Below are positions 24,453 to 36,234 of a stretch of 64,000 nucleotides of DNA, in pieces (the first letter of the stretch is position 1; each line of letters begins with the position of its first letter). Below the pieces are notes generated by a model. The model saw nothing but the letters and a program-made list of their open reading frames with translations. It searched no databases and was not told the origin of the DNA. Origin of the DNA: Mimachlamys varia (taxonomy: Eukaryota > Mollusca > Bivalvia > Pectinida > Pectinidae). The position numbers and the translations under genes were made by a program. The DNA is taken from assembly GCA_947623455.1 (NCBI GenBank), contig OX392534.1, positions 11,170,001 to 11,234,000 on the forward strand, given 5' to 3'.

Positions 24453-25854
24453 AAGTTGTCTCCTGTGACCAATGCAAGGGCGATCACTTTCAAATCTCGC
24501 CACACACGATTTTCAGATTACAAAATCCCCTCCCTTACTTTACTCATGGGTGTCCATATTTCAACTTTATATTATGTATTAGGAAAAAAATAACCTTGTT
24601 GTGCAATAAAACTGCGATAAAATCGATAAGGCACGTGTACAATCAACATGCAAATGGATTTTATTCTGTGAATTGGAAACACAATAATGACGCCACATAA
24701 AAAATGACGTCACAGTATTGTACACGATGTCATTCTGTTGTATCAAAGGAAAAATGACTTTTCCAAAGGCTCGTTTCCTATGAAATAGATAACCTTGCAT
24801 TATAAATTCAATATCACAGGGTTATACCGCATGACTGGAATTGTGTTACATTCTCTGTTTATGAACTTTATTTTAAAAAAATGAAAAAAAAAATAACAAC
24901 ATGTAAAGCGGGGACCAAGTTGAAGGCAGAATGAAGATCTATGTGCTCTGTACGATAATTCATATAACGTGTCCATCACTTCCCTTATGGCATTTTTACA
25001 GCAAAGCAAACTAACAGCAAACTTCGCTCTTATAATTAAGACCAGCTGTATAATGAAATAATTTATGTGGTTTGTTTCCAAAAATTGCCACCAAACTTTG
25101 AAGAAATATGCATTTTGTTTTACCAAACAGGATTAATAAGTTTAGGGTCATATTGTTGGAACCAATTTGGAAGCCATATGATTGTTCAGTTCTTTTTCAG
25201 AAAGTTTTTCATGATAATAAAGGTGACTATTGAGCAAACTTTTACCATTGCGATTGTATTGCGATAATCAGAATTACTATTACAATAGTATTGCGATATC
25301 AACAAACTATTGCGATATAGTAAACTCTGACTGCGAATAAATTAGCGTATACGCAATGAAAAAGGCGTATATCACTACGTAAGTGACGATCAGGGGACGT
25401 AACTCGTGAATAATCATGTCATATGCGGAGGGCGGATTTACACTGTTTTTACGTATTAATACTTTCTATCGACCAACTGGTCAATTATTTTTGTTTACGC
25501 AACATTGTAAGGTAATATATCAATAAAATTAAAATCAGGACAGGTGACATTCCGCAAACCGTATACGAATGTAAACCTTGAGAGGTTGTTACACCGAGAG
25601 ACATATATATATAATAGCGGTGTTATTGAAGCATTGCTTTCTTTGTTACAAATTACATTTAGTTTATTAGAGTCATCAAACTTACTAACAAAAGCATGGG
25701 AACATCATTTTCTGTTATGTTTAGGTTTTCAAGTAAATCGGATATCACGCGATTGATGGCATTCGATTTTTTATCTGGAGCGGGAGGAGGAAAATGACAT
25801 GGTTCTAAGGTCACAGGATAGTGGCAGAAATAGACGCATAAAATTGGAATGAAC
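24453..25854. other. Interval with no recognised gene
   Basis: AT-rich sequence with short open frames on both strands (for example 24431-24700 plus, 24800-25126 minus). None shows a domain, and I see no repeat ends. A cluster of GCGATA motifs lies at 25250-25320. Confidence 0.4.
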
Positions 25855-25951
25855 CTGTGACGTGTGGGAGAATAATAGGTCTCTATTTTCGTCACAGCAA
25901 TGAACTCCTCGCCAAGACCTATCATTCCATGACAGATGGCAGAGTCCACCC
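25855..25951 (-). CDS. Possible internal exon (unrecognised)
   Basis: On the minus strand a pyrimidine-rich run ending in TTTTTTCTCCAG (an acceptor-like site) precedes 97 bases that are clearly more GC-rich than the flanks. They end at CACAG followed by GTTCAT, a weak donor. One frame gives VDSAICHGMIGLGEEFIAV and continues open to the donor; a second frame is also open. I do not recognise the peptide and see no partner exon nearby. It could equally be part of an old mobile element. The call rests on splice-like borders and composition only. Confidence 0.2.
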
Positions 25952-26039
25952 CTGGAGAAAAAAATAAGATATATATCGTTTTTTTATGCAAATTAATTAC
26001 GCAATAACTCTAATTATCAACCAAATAAAATCTAGAAAT

Positions 26040-26235
26040 TCTTGTGAGGCTTAAATGCCCCGCCCCATATGAAATTATTTCTTGCTGCTCATTGTGTATG
26101 CGAAGTTTGATGACAATCACATCAGAAGTTTTTTAATTGCTGGTTACATTACCAAGGGACGGTTCGGGAGGGACGGACATTGGTAACACTATATGCCCCC
26201 CCCCCTCCAGTTTTATGGCGGGGTATAAAAACAAA
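26040..26235. repeat. Possible dispersed repeat module
   Basis: The stretch with GCGAAGTTTGATGACAATCA, then GGTAACACTATATGCCC and a C run followed by GGCGGGGTATAAAAAC, has the look of a dispersed module I associate with bivalve genomes. Only one copy is in this window, so the repetitive nature rests on recollection, not on the sequence. Confidence 0.3.
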
Positions 26236-26564
26236 CATGTATGATAAGTTTCTTTTCATTTATTTCCACATTGCTTTTTTCTTTCTATGTTATTCATTTC
26301 ACAAATTTCAATGATATATTGATATTTGCCCTATACAGAAGTACAATGTAACTTAACTTACAACCATCAGACCTCTAGCAATCAAAGTCTCATAGCATTC
26401 AGTTAATTATTGTAAGACTGAGTGTTTCAAGTCTTAAAACCACAAGCGGTAAATATCCACAAAGTTCCGAACGTATCAATGCAGCGTCATCTACTGTATC
26501 ATATATGACATATTTCCGTTAAAAAGTTCTACGAGCAAGCAGCGGGTACCACCAATCAATATCA

Positions 26565-26697
26565 CAGGTAACATCGCTGGTCAACACAGGTAATATCACT
26601 GGTCAACACAGGTAACATCCCTGGTCAACACAGGTAACATCACTGGTCAACACAGGTAACACCACTGGTCAACACAGGTAATACCACTGGTCAAGAT
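26565..26697. repeat. 22-bp minisatellite, 6 copies
   Basis: Six copies of a 22-bp unit containing ACTGGTCAACACAGGTAA start at 26565, 26587, 26609, 26631, 26653 and 26675. They differ by one to three bases. Nothing else is recognised on either side up to 27.69 kb. Confidence 0.95.
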
Positions 26698-27689
26698 GAA
26701 CTCTCTCCTCACCGTGACCACAAACAATGAAATAAGGCACAAAGATCGGCGGCGAGGTAATATAGATCCCGATGGTGTCATTTCAACCGCGCCTCATCAA
26801 TATTCTTCCCTGAGCAAGGATCAAGGGTTCTGTAATAGCAAAGAGTAAAGACAATTCAGTAATAAATACAGTAGGTACGTAGGTTATTCCGACGTTGAGA
26901 AGGGTAAGTACAAACGGAACTGCAGGTATTCAAATACAAACAAGTGTACATGTAGGTGTGTTTGAAATTCCGGTTGCGCATGCATATCGTTAGTACATAT
27001 ATGTATAATTGAAATCTACAAATGTAAAATAAGATGCTGGTCATAGTCCCCATGGTAATTCACTCTCAAGTACTAGTCGTATTACTTTATTGGTATTTGT
27101 TGTAAGGCAAAACAAATATGAATTTCATTACATTGTAATTGCATCTGATTACAACCAATTCTAACTGATGATCGATTGGAATTTCTTAACCAATTTTCCA
27201 ACACTACATACTATAGTATATACCACAACAATGCTTATGCATACATTGATATACATTATCAGTACTACAATACGTACCAGTTGTGTACATCAATATTCAC
27301 GCAAACTTGGTATGCATACATTACTATAACATGCAGGAACAATGTTAATCAATTATAAATAAATATATTATATTGATATTTGATTTAAAATGCATTTTGT
27401 CAAGATTTCTAGTGTATTGACATAAGAAATCATGGAAATAGAATGCAAAAAAAAAAAGAGTGAAAACAGAAAAAAAGGAGACAAATCAACGGCAAATCAA
27501 ATAGCGAAAAAAAGAAAAGACAAAGAAAGGTTTTGACTTTGAAAGACGACGCAGGAAAAGAAAAAGAAACAGAAAGAAAACAGTAATAAACATACAAATG
27601 TGAAGAATATAACTATAAGTAAAAGTTGATAGTGATATATATATCAGCTAATGACATGATCAGGCAGTTTCAATCATATTTATCCATGT
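26698..27689. other. Non-coding, includes a purine-rich tract
   Basis: AT-rich sequence with no gene recognised. From about 27446 to 27590 the plus strand is almost all purine (A and G), with runs such as GAAAAGAAAAAGAAACAG. Open frames at 26856-27053 and 27176-27358 have no motif. Confidence 0.45.
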
Positions 27690-27693
27690 TTAA

Positions 27694-28077
27694 AAGCCCA
27701 ATATACGTAACTTTCGGCAAAACTTGAAGCGAAAAGCAAGTCTAATAACTTATTATATGTATAGATTTACTTCAGATTAACTGATATCTGTAATATTCAA
27801 GATGAATTATTATGCGGTTACCAGTACAGCAGCAGTTGAAACACGCTATTTGTAAACACGCGTCCATTTCGAACCGTCTTCTACCTTCGGTTTGTTGTTG
27901 AAGTGTGCCCCACCTGAATTATTTTCAATTTTTTGGATTTTTTTGTCAAGAGTTTCTTGTTAGTTACCGCTTATGTTACTTCGTTTTAGGCTTATTTTTG
28001 CATGGTTATCAACTGGATTTTTTTTTCAGAATTTTTCAGAATCACGAAAATTTCTCTGAAGCTACGTATTTGGGCCT
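27694..28077. mobile_element. TTAA-flanked MITE, ~384 bp
   Basis: The left end AAGCCCAATATACGTAACTT and the right end (read inverted) AGGCCCAAATACGTAGCTTC match over about 20 bases with a few mismatches. Both are bordered by TTAA (27690-27693 and 28078-28081), the target duplication typical of piggyBac-type transposons. No transposase is inside. Assignment to a piggyBac-like family is inference from TTAA alone. Confidence 0.6.
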
Positions 28078-28081
28078 TTAA

Positions 28082-29159
28082 TATAATTGTATCAAATATG
28101 AAGTTTTTGTTGTGCTTTTTATGTATATATAATCGTATTTATAAGTAACAAATATAATGTTAATTAATAAAAAAAAATACATAGTCTTTATTTGTTGGTC
28201 ACTTAACAGGAGAAAATACGCCATAGGATTGCCAGAATATACAAAGCATGGCGTTTAGTTAGAGTTACTCCCCTTCAATCAGACTTGAATGTCACGGTAA
28301 TTTTACCGAGTTTCTTACAAAATACACATTTTTTAAAACTAAAACTTAACCATAACTTTCAAGTGGCATATATAAATGTAATAAATCAGTTATTTGTTCC
28401 AGGAAACAGTTATATTTAATGCTTGCTTGACTAATTACATTGTACCTATATCGTATTCTAGTGTCTGAGAGCCTCCGATATAAGATATTTTTGGGGGTTA
28501 CAAATTATACATTTTCTTTTCAACGAAACTTCCTGTGATTTGACGTAAACAACATGATTAAAATATGAATGATGTTTAATAAAAATCACTTTCCTTGAAC
28601 TCTGGACAGTTTTAATGAAAAGGATTGCCCAAAATATATAGCCTTTCGACAGGAATCAATGTCCCGTGATGACTGATTATAAATAAAAAAATCCTCATTC
28701 TGGAAATTTTACAAGGTCGGTGCCTCATAATACTTAATTATACTTAAAGAAAATAATTCATAATTGATGGCATTGTAAGACTATTTGATTTGAATGTAGT
28801 ATGTTTAAAATAAGTGATATTTCGTCATTTAGTATTTGACTGACATTGCTATGCATGCATGACCATTTAGCTGAATGCATTTTATATAATAATTACTCCA
28901 ATCCATGTAAGATAAAGATGAACAGAAAACGTTTGTATGAATATATAAACCGGTTTTATCTCGTAATTCTTGGGCATATGTTTTCCCAGACTTCCGCAAT
29001 TTAACTCATATAGGGATTGAACGGCGTTTTTTAAAATTTTCATGCCGGTATGAATGAAAAGCGGTTACATCCATATTGCATAAAGCCTGCTAGGGCTTCA
29101 TGGTCAATATGGATGTAACTGATTTGCATTCATATATACATTGCGTTTTGTAATATATA
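28082..29159. other. AT-rich interval, nothing recognised
   Basis: I see no open frame of interest, tandem repeat or inverted termini. Confidence 0.45.
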
Positions 29160-29248
29160 ATATGATGATGATAATGATGATGATGATGATGATGATGATG
29201 GTGATGATGAGTTATGATGATGATGATGATGATGATGATGATGGTGAT

Positions 29249-29292
<44 letters not shown>

Positions 29293-29352
29293 GTATGGAT
29301 GATGATGGTGATGATGAGTTATGATGATGATGTGATGAAAATGATGATGATA
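29160..29352. repeat. GAT/ATG trinucleotide microsatellite
   Basis: Long runs of GAT with interruptions (GTGAT, GAGTTAT, GATTGTATG). The compound interruption GATGGTGATGATGAGTTATG occurs twice (near 29198 and 29303), so part of the tract was itself duplicated. Confidence 0.97.
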
Positions 29353-30429
29353 ATAACGATGTATTGTTACATTCATGTAATGTGATAAAAAAAAATATGG
29401 AAATATATTACCCCAGGAGATGATGTTGATTACTGGCGTTGGATCATTATATTAAATAACTATATTCATATGATACTGTTCAGATAACTCTGGTTAATTT
29501 CTACACATATATTAATATCAACTTTAATAACAAAATAATTTCTTATACTCGCTGTACCAACTCTGGGGAAAGGACGTACTAATATAGCATGGACACTTTG
29601 GTCCAATCCACTAGTGAATGGTATGGCTAGTATGTAAAATGTGTATTTAAACAAAAAATTGACTAAACTTTGGTGAGTAACACCAGGAACGTCCCTGGTA
29701 ACACTTAATTTAATCATAATATCAATCCTCATTACTTGTAAACAAGAGTTGTTTCCCCTTAACCACTTAATATGTAGGAGAAGACGTCCATCTGCTGTCT
29801 GTCCAAATGATGTCGTTATTATGTCAATAAAATTTATTGACATGAAAAAAATGAAGAGTGTTGAATCCAAGTACTGTTTTCAATGTTTACATTTGACTTT
29901 TTGAGCATTTGATATGATTTAAGTAAATTACAAGAAAGCTGACTTGAGCACAAAATCTATGCTTGAACACGAGAACAGTTTCATGATTACGGGCCAAGGG
30001 ATTTCAATTTTGCAGTTGTTGGATTATCTTGGGATACACAGTGTACTCTCAGCTGTAAGTTTAGGGATAAAATCTCCGTGGTAAGTTTTGGTAAGCAGGA
30101 ATACCCGCAGTCAAGATGTAAAAAGGACTAAATTTAGCAAACAAATAGAAAGTGAAGACGGATTCCAACTGAAAGCAAACCTATTATAGTGTAAGCAGGG
30201 TGGTACTTGATATGTTAGTTACATTGTGGTATTTTCCACAAGTTTATAATGGAAATGTAATGAGATAGTGACCTGTCTGCAATACATGAGTATTCTAACA
30301 AGGTGGTGTTCAATTTGGAAATCAATGACGAAGTATTAAATCAATGTTGCTCATCGGTATCCGACGATGAGGTACACCAAGCTGATGACAACGGTCTCTT
30401 AAACTGTTGAAAGGGAAATATGCATTTGT
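29353..30429. other. Interval without a recognised gene
   Basis: A 134-codon open frame lies on the minus strand (29466-29870). It shows no domain, no clear coding bias and no splice partner, so I leave it uncalled. The rest is AT-rich. Confidence 0.4.
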
Positions 30430-30805
30430 TCACAAAAGCAATCGAGTTATTAATTTGTATGTCATTGTAAAAATCTTTTCTCTGATTTTTTTGGACAAAA
30501 TATCAACTCAGAAGTCATGTACTGATAATTAACTCATATCTCACGGATGGAATTTTTACCCTGAACTCCGAATGTTTGGACAAATTATCAACGTGTAAGT
30601 TATGGACTGATAATTAACTTGTATGTCTCGGTTACAATGTTAACTCTAAACTCCAAAGTTTTGGACAAACTATCAACTCGGAAGTCATGGACTAATAATA
30701 AACTCATATGTCATGGATGGAATTTTTACCCTGAACTCCGAATGTTTGGACAAATTATCAACGCGTAAGTTATGGACTGATAATTAAATCGCATGTCTTG
30801 ATTAA
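30430..30805. repeat. ~85-bp tandem repeat (alternating pair, ~170 bp)
   Basis: Units contain TTTGGACAAATTATCAAC, then GTAAGTTATGGACTGATAAT. The landmark GGACAAA falls near 30512, 30578, 30663 and 30748. Alternate units are most alike: AATTTTTACCCTGAACTCC at 30551 returns at 30721, 170 bp later. About four and a half copies are seen, 80-90% alike by eye. Confidence 0.85.
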
Positions 30806-31144
30806 GTAACTACTTTCATAGATGATAAACCTTAATTCTCATAATTAGTCATAGCTAAATTGAGGATATGGAAACAAAATCATTCTTAAAAGTTAGCTTC
30901 TCCGCAAATAAAACTAAACCATTACAACAAAAGGGAATTACTATGCATTATCAAAAGTTCCGTAAATATATTGTAGATGCATAGCAAAATGCATTAACAT
31001 GAATATATGCGTTGCAAAATATGAAGAAAGATTGAAAATAAGCTCGCAAGTCTCTCTCAATTTTTAGCACATAAACCATGAATGTTAGCACATTATTTTC
31101 GGCATTTCGAGTTTATTAACTCTTAGTTCAGTTAACTCGTAATG

Positions 31145-32345
31145 TTGAAATGTTGGTACGCCCGTCCGTCGTCCGTCAACATTTGCTTCTAATAGCTACT
31201 TGTCAAAAAGTCCTGATTGGATTTTTACCAAATTTCGTCAAAAACATCCTTTTTTGGGAAGGGGAACAGATTTTGCATGACTGGTGACTGACCCCCATGG
31301 GGACTGAGGGTGGGGCCCAATAGGGGAAGTAGAGGTAATTCATTTAAGTCACTACTAGTCATGAAGTTATAAATGAATTTGAATCAAATTTGGTCAGAAA
31401 CATCCTTGGGTGAAGGAGTAACCGATTTTGCATAAAAGGTGGCTGTGACACCCCCCCCCCCTGTGGCCAGCGGGGCGGGGCCCTATAGGGGAAATAGAGA
31501 TAGAGGTAAAGTCTTTTAAATCGCTACAAGTCAAAAAGTACTGAATGGATTTAACCCCTTTTCGTCAAATATATATTGCATAAATGGTGACTGCCCCCCC
31601 CCCCCAAAAAAAAAATGGGAAATAGAAGCAAAGTAAATCGAAACTTGTTTAACTTATATTTGTTTGTGATGCCCACCCTTTAACAATATAAACCATTGCT
31701 TGGCATAAAGAGACTAACCTAGTCCTGATAACATGATTGGTCCCGGGCTGAGCCACGCCCTTGCATACTTAACTCCTGGGTCATGCATTATAAACGGTTG
31801 AGATCTCCACCCCAAAACTGTATATACGATTGCTGAGCATTAAGAGACAATCACAAACATGATTTAAGATTTGATCCCAGGGTCTACAACACCCTTGCAG
31901 ATTTGACTCCTGTCTCATAACTTTTAAACAGTTAAGATCCTACCCCAAAACTATATACATGTATACCATTGCTGGGTATGAAGAGACAAACACAATCTAA
32001 TATGGATTTGATCCCAGGATCTGTCATGCGCTTACAGACACCCATCCGAAAACTATACAGTTGCTGTGCATAAAGAAACAAAACACAAATATGATAATGT
32101 TAGCATTGATGTAAGGTCTAGCCACAGCCCTAGGGACCCTGTTTCTCGGTTGAACTTAAAAACAGTTGACATACTCATCCATTAACCAAACTTAAATGTT
32201 TACAGATATGCTTCAAGGATGGATCGTTTGGTATGCCCCTGTCAATGGGATCTTTTTGGAAAATATTTTACCATGATAACCTAGATACCAATGTATCCAG
32301 GTGAGCGATACAGGCTCTCTGGACCTCTTGGTTCTGTTAACTACA
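31145..32345. repeat. Composite dispersed repeat with ~130-bp degenerate units
   Basis: Three parts are seen. At 31150-31620, two or three diverged blocks carry GGGGCCCAATAGGGGAA, CGATTTTGCATAAA and C-rich runs. At 31664-32180, three to four diverged ~130-bp units carry AAACTATATAC...TTGCTGGGCATAAAGAGAC and GATCCCAGGGTCT. At the right end, TATCCAGGTGAGCGATACAG and CTCTCTGGACCTCTTG resemble a terminus also present at 50.9-51.06 kb in this window. No protein is readable. It is probably an old non-autonomous element or a retrotransposon 3' end, but the class is unknown. Confidence 0.6.
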
Positions 32346-33535
32346 GAAAGATGACATATAACTTTTGACATGTACCATATATCACTACGAACAATGAAGA
32401 AGACTGATCATACATTTGGAAAAATGACATTTAGGCTGATAAAAGTCATAGAAGGTGATATGATACAAGTTTGATACGAAACCAATCTATGCGGGCGCTC
32501 GATCGAACATTTATGACTTTTTTGGAAAACAAACCCGATTTCAGTCAATCAATCAAATAAAGAGTTTGGCCCTGTACGTGTTATCCTGAAATAACTTCTT
32601 TCTATCACATTTGACGATATTTTAATGGATACTATCGTCCATTGCTAAACTTTTGTAGCAGCCGTCATAGACACCAGACGATCCTGTACACTACTCTAGA
32701 ATTAGGACAGGCGGTTCAAAACACATTTGCTCAAATCCAATAACACAAAAGTTATATGTAGCCCAATCTTCAGAGGGAGTTTGAAATTATGACTCTAAGG
32801 ATAGATATTTTAGATGTTTATCATTGATGTACTGCATTAATATGCCTCTACTGACCTTTACCCATACGACTAAAGAAAGAAAAAAAAACCATGAAAATGC
32901 AGAACACAAAATGTTGGTTATAATAATGACTGAATGACAAAACAAAATCACAAGAGAACGTACCAGGCATGCTTGGATTAATTTTAAGTTTATTTTTCAA
33001 TGCAATTTAATAATTTTGCCGTTCATAAGTATCTCGTGTACTTAGAAGTTCACTTTTCAAAGTAGCATTCACATGTAAATATGTTGTCAAAACTACAATA
33101 ATGTACATGAATATTTCTTTTGCGTGAATAATCAACAAAACATTTATTACCCGTAGTCCATTTCGCCTAAACGCTGTCGCTCCATTATCGTTTATGAGTA
33201 AAATTCAAACAAGAAAACGAATGCATGAAATTGTTCTCTGACTCCAAGTTTGTGTTACATGTTAATTTCCCACAGGAGAACGAACATGACAATTGTTCTT
33301 TGACTAGTTTTGTGCTACATGTATCTGTTAATTTCACAAAAATAAACACATGTATTTGGACTACATTTTTGTATTGTTTGTTAATTTTCCTCCAAAAAGG
33401 AATGCCTCATTTTGTTCCTGGTTTTCAGGTTGTCGACATATCAATATCAATACTACTCCAGGAAAAAAACCCTATTGAAGTGTTACACAATTTTACCTTT
33501 GTCAGATAATATTGCTTGGTATTCCTAAAAGACAG
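32346..33535. other. Interval with no recognised gene
   Basis: AT-rich sequence. An open frame at 33225-33509 (plus) contains a pair of diverged repeats of about 75 bp around TTTGTG(T/C)TACATGT but no domain. Confidence 0.4.
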
Positions 33536-33757
33536 TGGTCCGCGGTGGCGAAGTGGTTAAGGTGTTCCGACATTCTACCACTAGCCCTCCAACTCTGGGT
33601 TGCGAGTTCGAATCCCACGTGGGACAATTGCAATGTACTGACCGTAGGTGGTTGGTTTTTCTTCGAGTGGTCCGGCATTCCTCCACCTTCAAAACCTGGC
33701 ACGTCTTTAAATGACCCTGGCTGTAAATAGGACGTAAAACTAAATAAACAAAACTAA
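33536..33757 (+). mobile_element. tRNA-derived SINE, 222 bp
   Basis: The 5' part carries a near-perfect RNA polymerase III A box, TGGCGAAGTGGTTAAGG (33546-33562), and a B box, GAGTTCGAATCCC. A central block follows, with GTAGGTGGTTGGTTTTTC and GTGGTCCGGCATTCCTCCACC-like sequence. The 3' part has CTGGCACGTCTTTAAATGAC and an A-rich TAAATAAACAAAAC tail. Similar 13-base flanks, TCCTAAAAGACAG (33523-33535) and TCCTACAGGGCAG (33758-33770), may be a worn target duplication. This layout fits molluscan SINEs with a conserved central domain (V-SINE or MetaSINE type; I cannot decide which). It would depend on a LINE for movement. Confidence 0.85.
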
Positions 33758-34238
33758 TCCTACAGGGCAGTTTCAAGGTCGAGTGTGTAGACGTGGGCAC
33801 TCCCACGACGGTGTTCGCATCTACTTTGGTTCATTGCATCTATAGTGTATCTAGACCGATCCGGAACCAATTGTAAATCAATGTGTCGCTAGCTGTCTGA
33901 AATAATTTATCGGCCTTTAATTAGTCTGACTGAGTAACACTCAATTTCTTCCCAATATTCTCTGTTCTGGAACAATTCTCTTTCCAGGCATAAGGTAATT
34001 AAGTCCCTGGACCTATCGGCATTCAGTCTTAGTTGTGCCAGCCTGTCTACTGGTCTATTCTACTGCATTTATTAACGGGCCTATGGTGTTTCTGTTAATT
34101 TAGGTAAGTTGTCGACATGACTACATTTATTAGCCCCCGAGTGATACAAGAGTATGCTGGACAGGCCTGTCGTGTCCATAAAGTCCATCTACAGTGGTGT
34201 GGCGTTTCTGTAGCTTACCTCCTGTTCACTCTACCACA
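33758..34238. other. Interval with no recognised gene
   Basis: Unique-looking sequence. The open frame at 34117-34365 runs into the MITE at 34241 and is not a gene. Confidence 0.4.
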
Positions 34239-34240
34239 TA

Positions 34241-34742
34241 CAGTGACGTGCCAAAAGTCTTTCAATTTTTTTTTTATTTTGCTATATATTCTTTGTATTT
34301 CCAACTTTTTTTCAATGAATTTTCCCAACTTTGTTTATGGATCAATTTTAAAGAAATTTTGTTAACTTATAGAGAATTGTTTCCTGTTTCATCTCATAAT
34401 ATTTTCACTGTTTTCCGTTATGTATGACCAGAGAAATCCTAATTTATTTACAATATCCAATTTTCGGGACGTCATTTTGACGTCATTTTGATCGCGTTAT
34501 ATAGAGATATGGCGTCACACGGAAGCTAGCAGTGTAGATAATTCTTTATTGCTCCAAAAATACACAACGGAAAATTAAATAAATATTATGAGAGGAAACC
34601 TTGGATATGTTTGTACCAATTGACAAAACATTTTCAAAATCCATCCATAAACGAAGTCAGGAAAATTCATTGAAAAAAAGTTGGAAATACAAAGAATATA
34701 TAGCATAATAAAAAAAAATGAAAGACTTCTGGCACGTCACTG
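34241..34742. mobile_element. Tc1/mariner-type MITE with ~200-bp inverted arms
   Basis: The left end CAGTGACGTGCCAAAAGTC is mirrored at the right end (GGCACGTCACTG). Both are flanked by TA (34239-34240 and 34743-34744), the target duplication of Tc1/mariner transposons. The inverted similarity continues inward for about 200 bases on each side (34241-34440 against 34545-34742), leaving a loop of about 100 bases that contains two close GACGTCATTTT copies. No transposase is present. Short open frames on either arm are mirror images of each other and not genes. Confidence 0.8.
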
Positions 34743-34744
34743 TA

Positions 34745-35510
34745 TATCGGAGCACGTGCAGCGTCTCTATACATATTTTACAATTGAAATGAAAGCACAA
34801 CAGACATCCACGGCCTCTACATTGACAAATTGTTTTCGAAATTTTCGAGTCTACACATTTTCAGATTTAACACTTGGTTTTGGATTAAAAGGTTTATGCT
34901 CAGAAATAAGTTGTTTTATTATTATTTCACGGGATTGTATACGCCCGTCAAAATTGACGGGACGTTATATTGTATAACGTTACCCGTCTGTCCATACACG
35001 TACGTCATCGTAAACTTGTATCTGCCTGAATATCTACAATTTCCGACATATTGTGTGTCAATCTACAGTTAAAAACTTATTTCACCAGTTTAACACTGAA
35101 CTATGGCATTGTTTATTATAAATCTCAGTACACTTTTTGTGTAGTCAGACAGTCGTTTCTTACCTCTGCCAATGGTGCTCTTTTTCTGCTTTGTATTTAT
35201 AATTGCCATTATTTCTTAATTTTATTTGTGTTGGAACATGATTTTCGCATTTTTTTATTTATTTTTGATTGATTTAACTCATATTCGGATTTGCTTATAG
35301 ATATTTCTGTGTCCGTTATTGTCGGGTTCATCCGCAGGTGCTTTTAGTATAAGTTAAGCTGATTTTACAATGTATATATATAAAAAAAATCACAACTCGT
35401 TAACTTGGAAATATGGAAATATCAGAAGTACATTCTACGCCATGATTTGTAATTAAATGAAATAATATACATTTCAACAGTTTTTCAATTTCATCGAATA
35501 TCTTTCATAT
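34745..35510. other. Interval with no recognised gene
   Basis: AT-rich sequence with short, motif-free open frames (34830-35072 and 35051-35272, plus). Confidence 0.4.
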
Positions 35511-35806
35511 GAAAAAAATCAGAATATACCAAAGTGTCAACACAAGCATAATCCGAACTCAAAATCAATTAAACTAGAGTCAAAATAGGAACAAAGTAAA
35601 GATTGACATAGATACCTTGTTAAAAGAATATGAGAATAAGACCAGGTGTTCCGGAAGAGTAAGCGTCTTCTGCTTCATCGACGTCACCTGCCATGTAAAT
35701 CTTGGTCACAATCATCTAAACATCAAGTTCTCAAAATGAGAACCGAGTAATCATGGTCAATCACAACAAGTAAGCACGCTAATAAGCAAACTCGAAAACG
35801 TCAATC
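35511..35806 (+). repeat. Dispersed repeat R1, copy 1
   Basis: The segment shares long stretches with 52241-52470 and 54167-54700, all in the same orientation. Shared blocks include CATAATCCGAACT, AATAAGACCAGGTGTTCC, GCGTCTTCTGCTTCATCGAC and CATGTAAATCTTGGTCACA. On the opposite strand a short ATG frame reading MAG(V)VDEAEDA is partly kept between copies, but each is broken. The family is not one I can name. Confidence 0.8.
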
Positions 35807-35828
35807 TTCATATCACACAATGATACAG

Positions 35829-35912
35829 AATATTTAAGCATTGAACTGTTACTAGATGTAGTATTCATATCGACTGTATAATACATCTGGTAACAGTTCA
35901 ATGCTTATATTT
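35829..35912. repeat. Perfect-looking palindrome, ~36-bp arms
   Basis: A left arm with TTAAGCATTGAACTGTTAC and AGATGTA is mirrored by a right arm with TACATCTGGTAACAGTTCAA, around a loop of about a dozen bases. Only a few mismatches are seen. It could be a small MITE or a hairpin. Confidence 0.75.
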
Positions 35913-36234
35913 ACTTAACTGATAATTAAAAAAATGCCTGTATCTATTTCTTTTGAATAAAGTCGGTCAACGTTCTCCATTTTTCCGCGTGTGTTTCTTT
36001 ACTAGAATAATCTGATTTCAATCAATATCATCTGAGCTATTGACTCAAAGCCATTTCACATATTATCTGAGGCGGAATGCAAATCATTGACGTAACGTAG
36101 TCCAAAATGGCGTCAGGAATAACGTCATGTGATGCTTATTGAAAATTGTAATATACAATGTGATATGCTACAATTCGGTTTAGTAATGATATATAGGCAA
36201 AGGCAACACAGAATGTAAATATATCTTAATAGTT
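35913..36234. other. Short spacer
   Basis: No gene, repeat or terminus recognised. Confidence 0.4.

Noticed and set aside
29466..29870. 134-codon minus-strand frame
   Set aside because: No domain, no splice-like borders and AT-rich codon choice like its surroundings. Length alone is not convincing in this composition.
33536..33620. A true tRNA gene
   Set aside because: A and B boxes are present but arm pairing is poor, and it is joined to a SINE central block and an A-rich tail.
34117..34977. Frames on and around the 34.2-34.7 kb MITE
   Set aside because: They are generated by the inverted arms or run into them and mirror each other.
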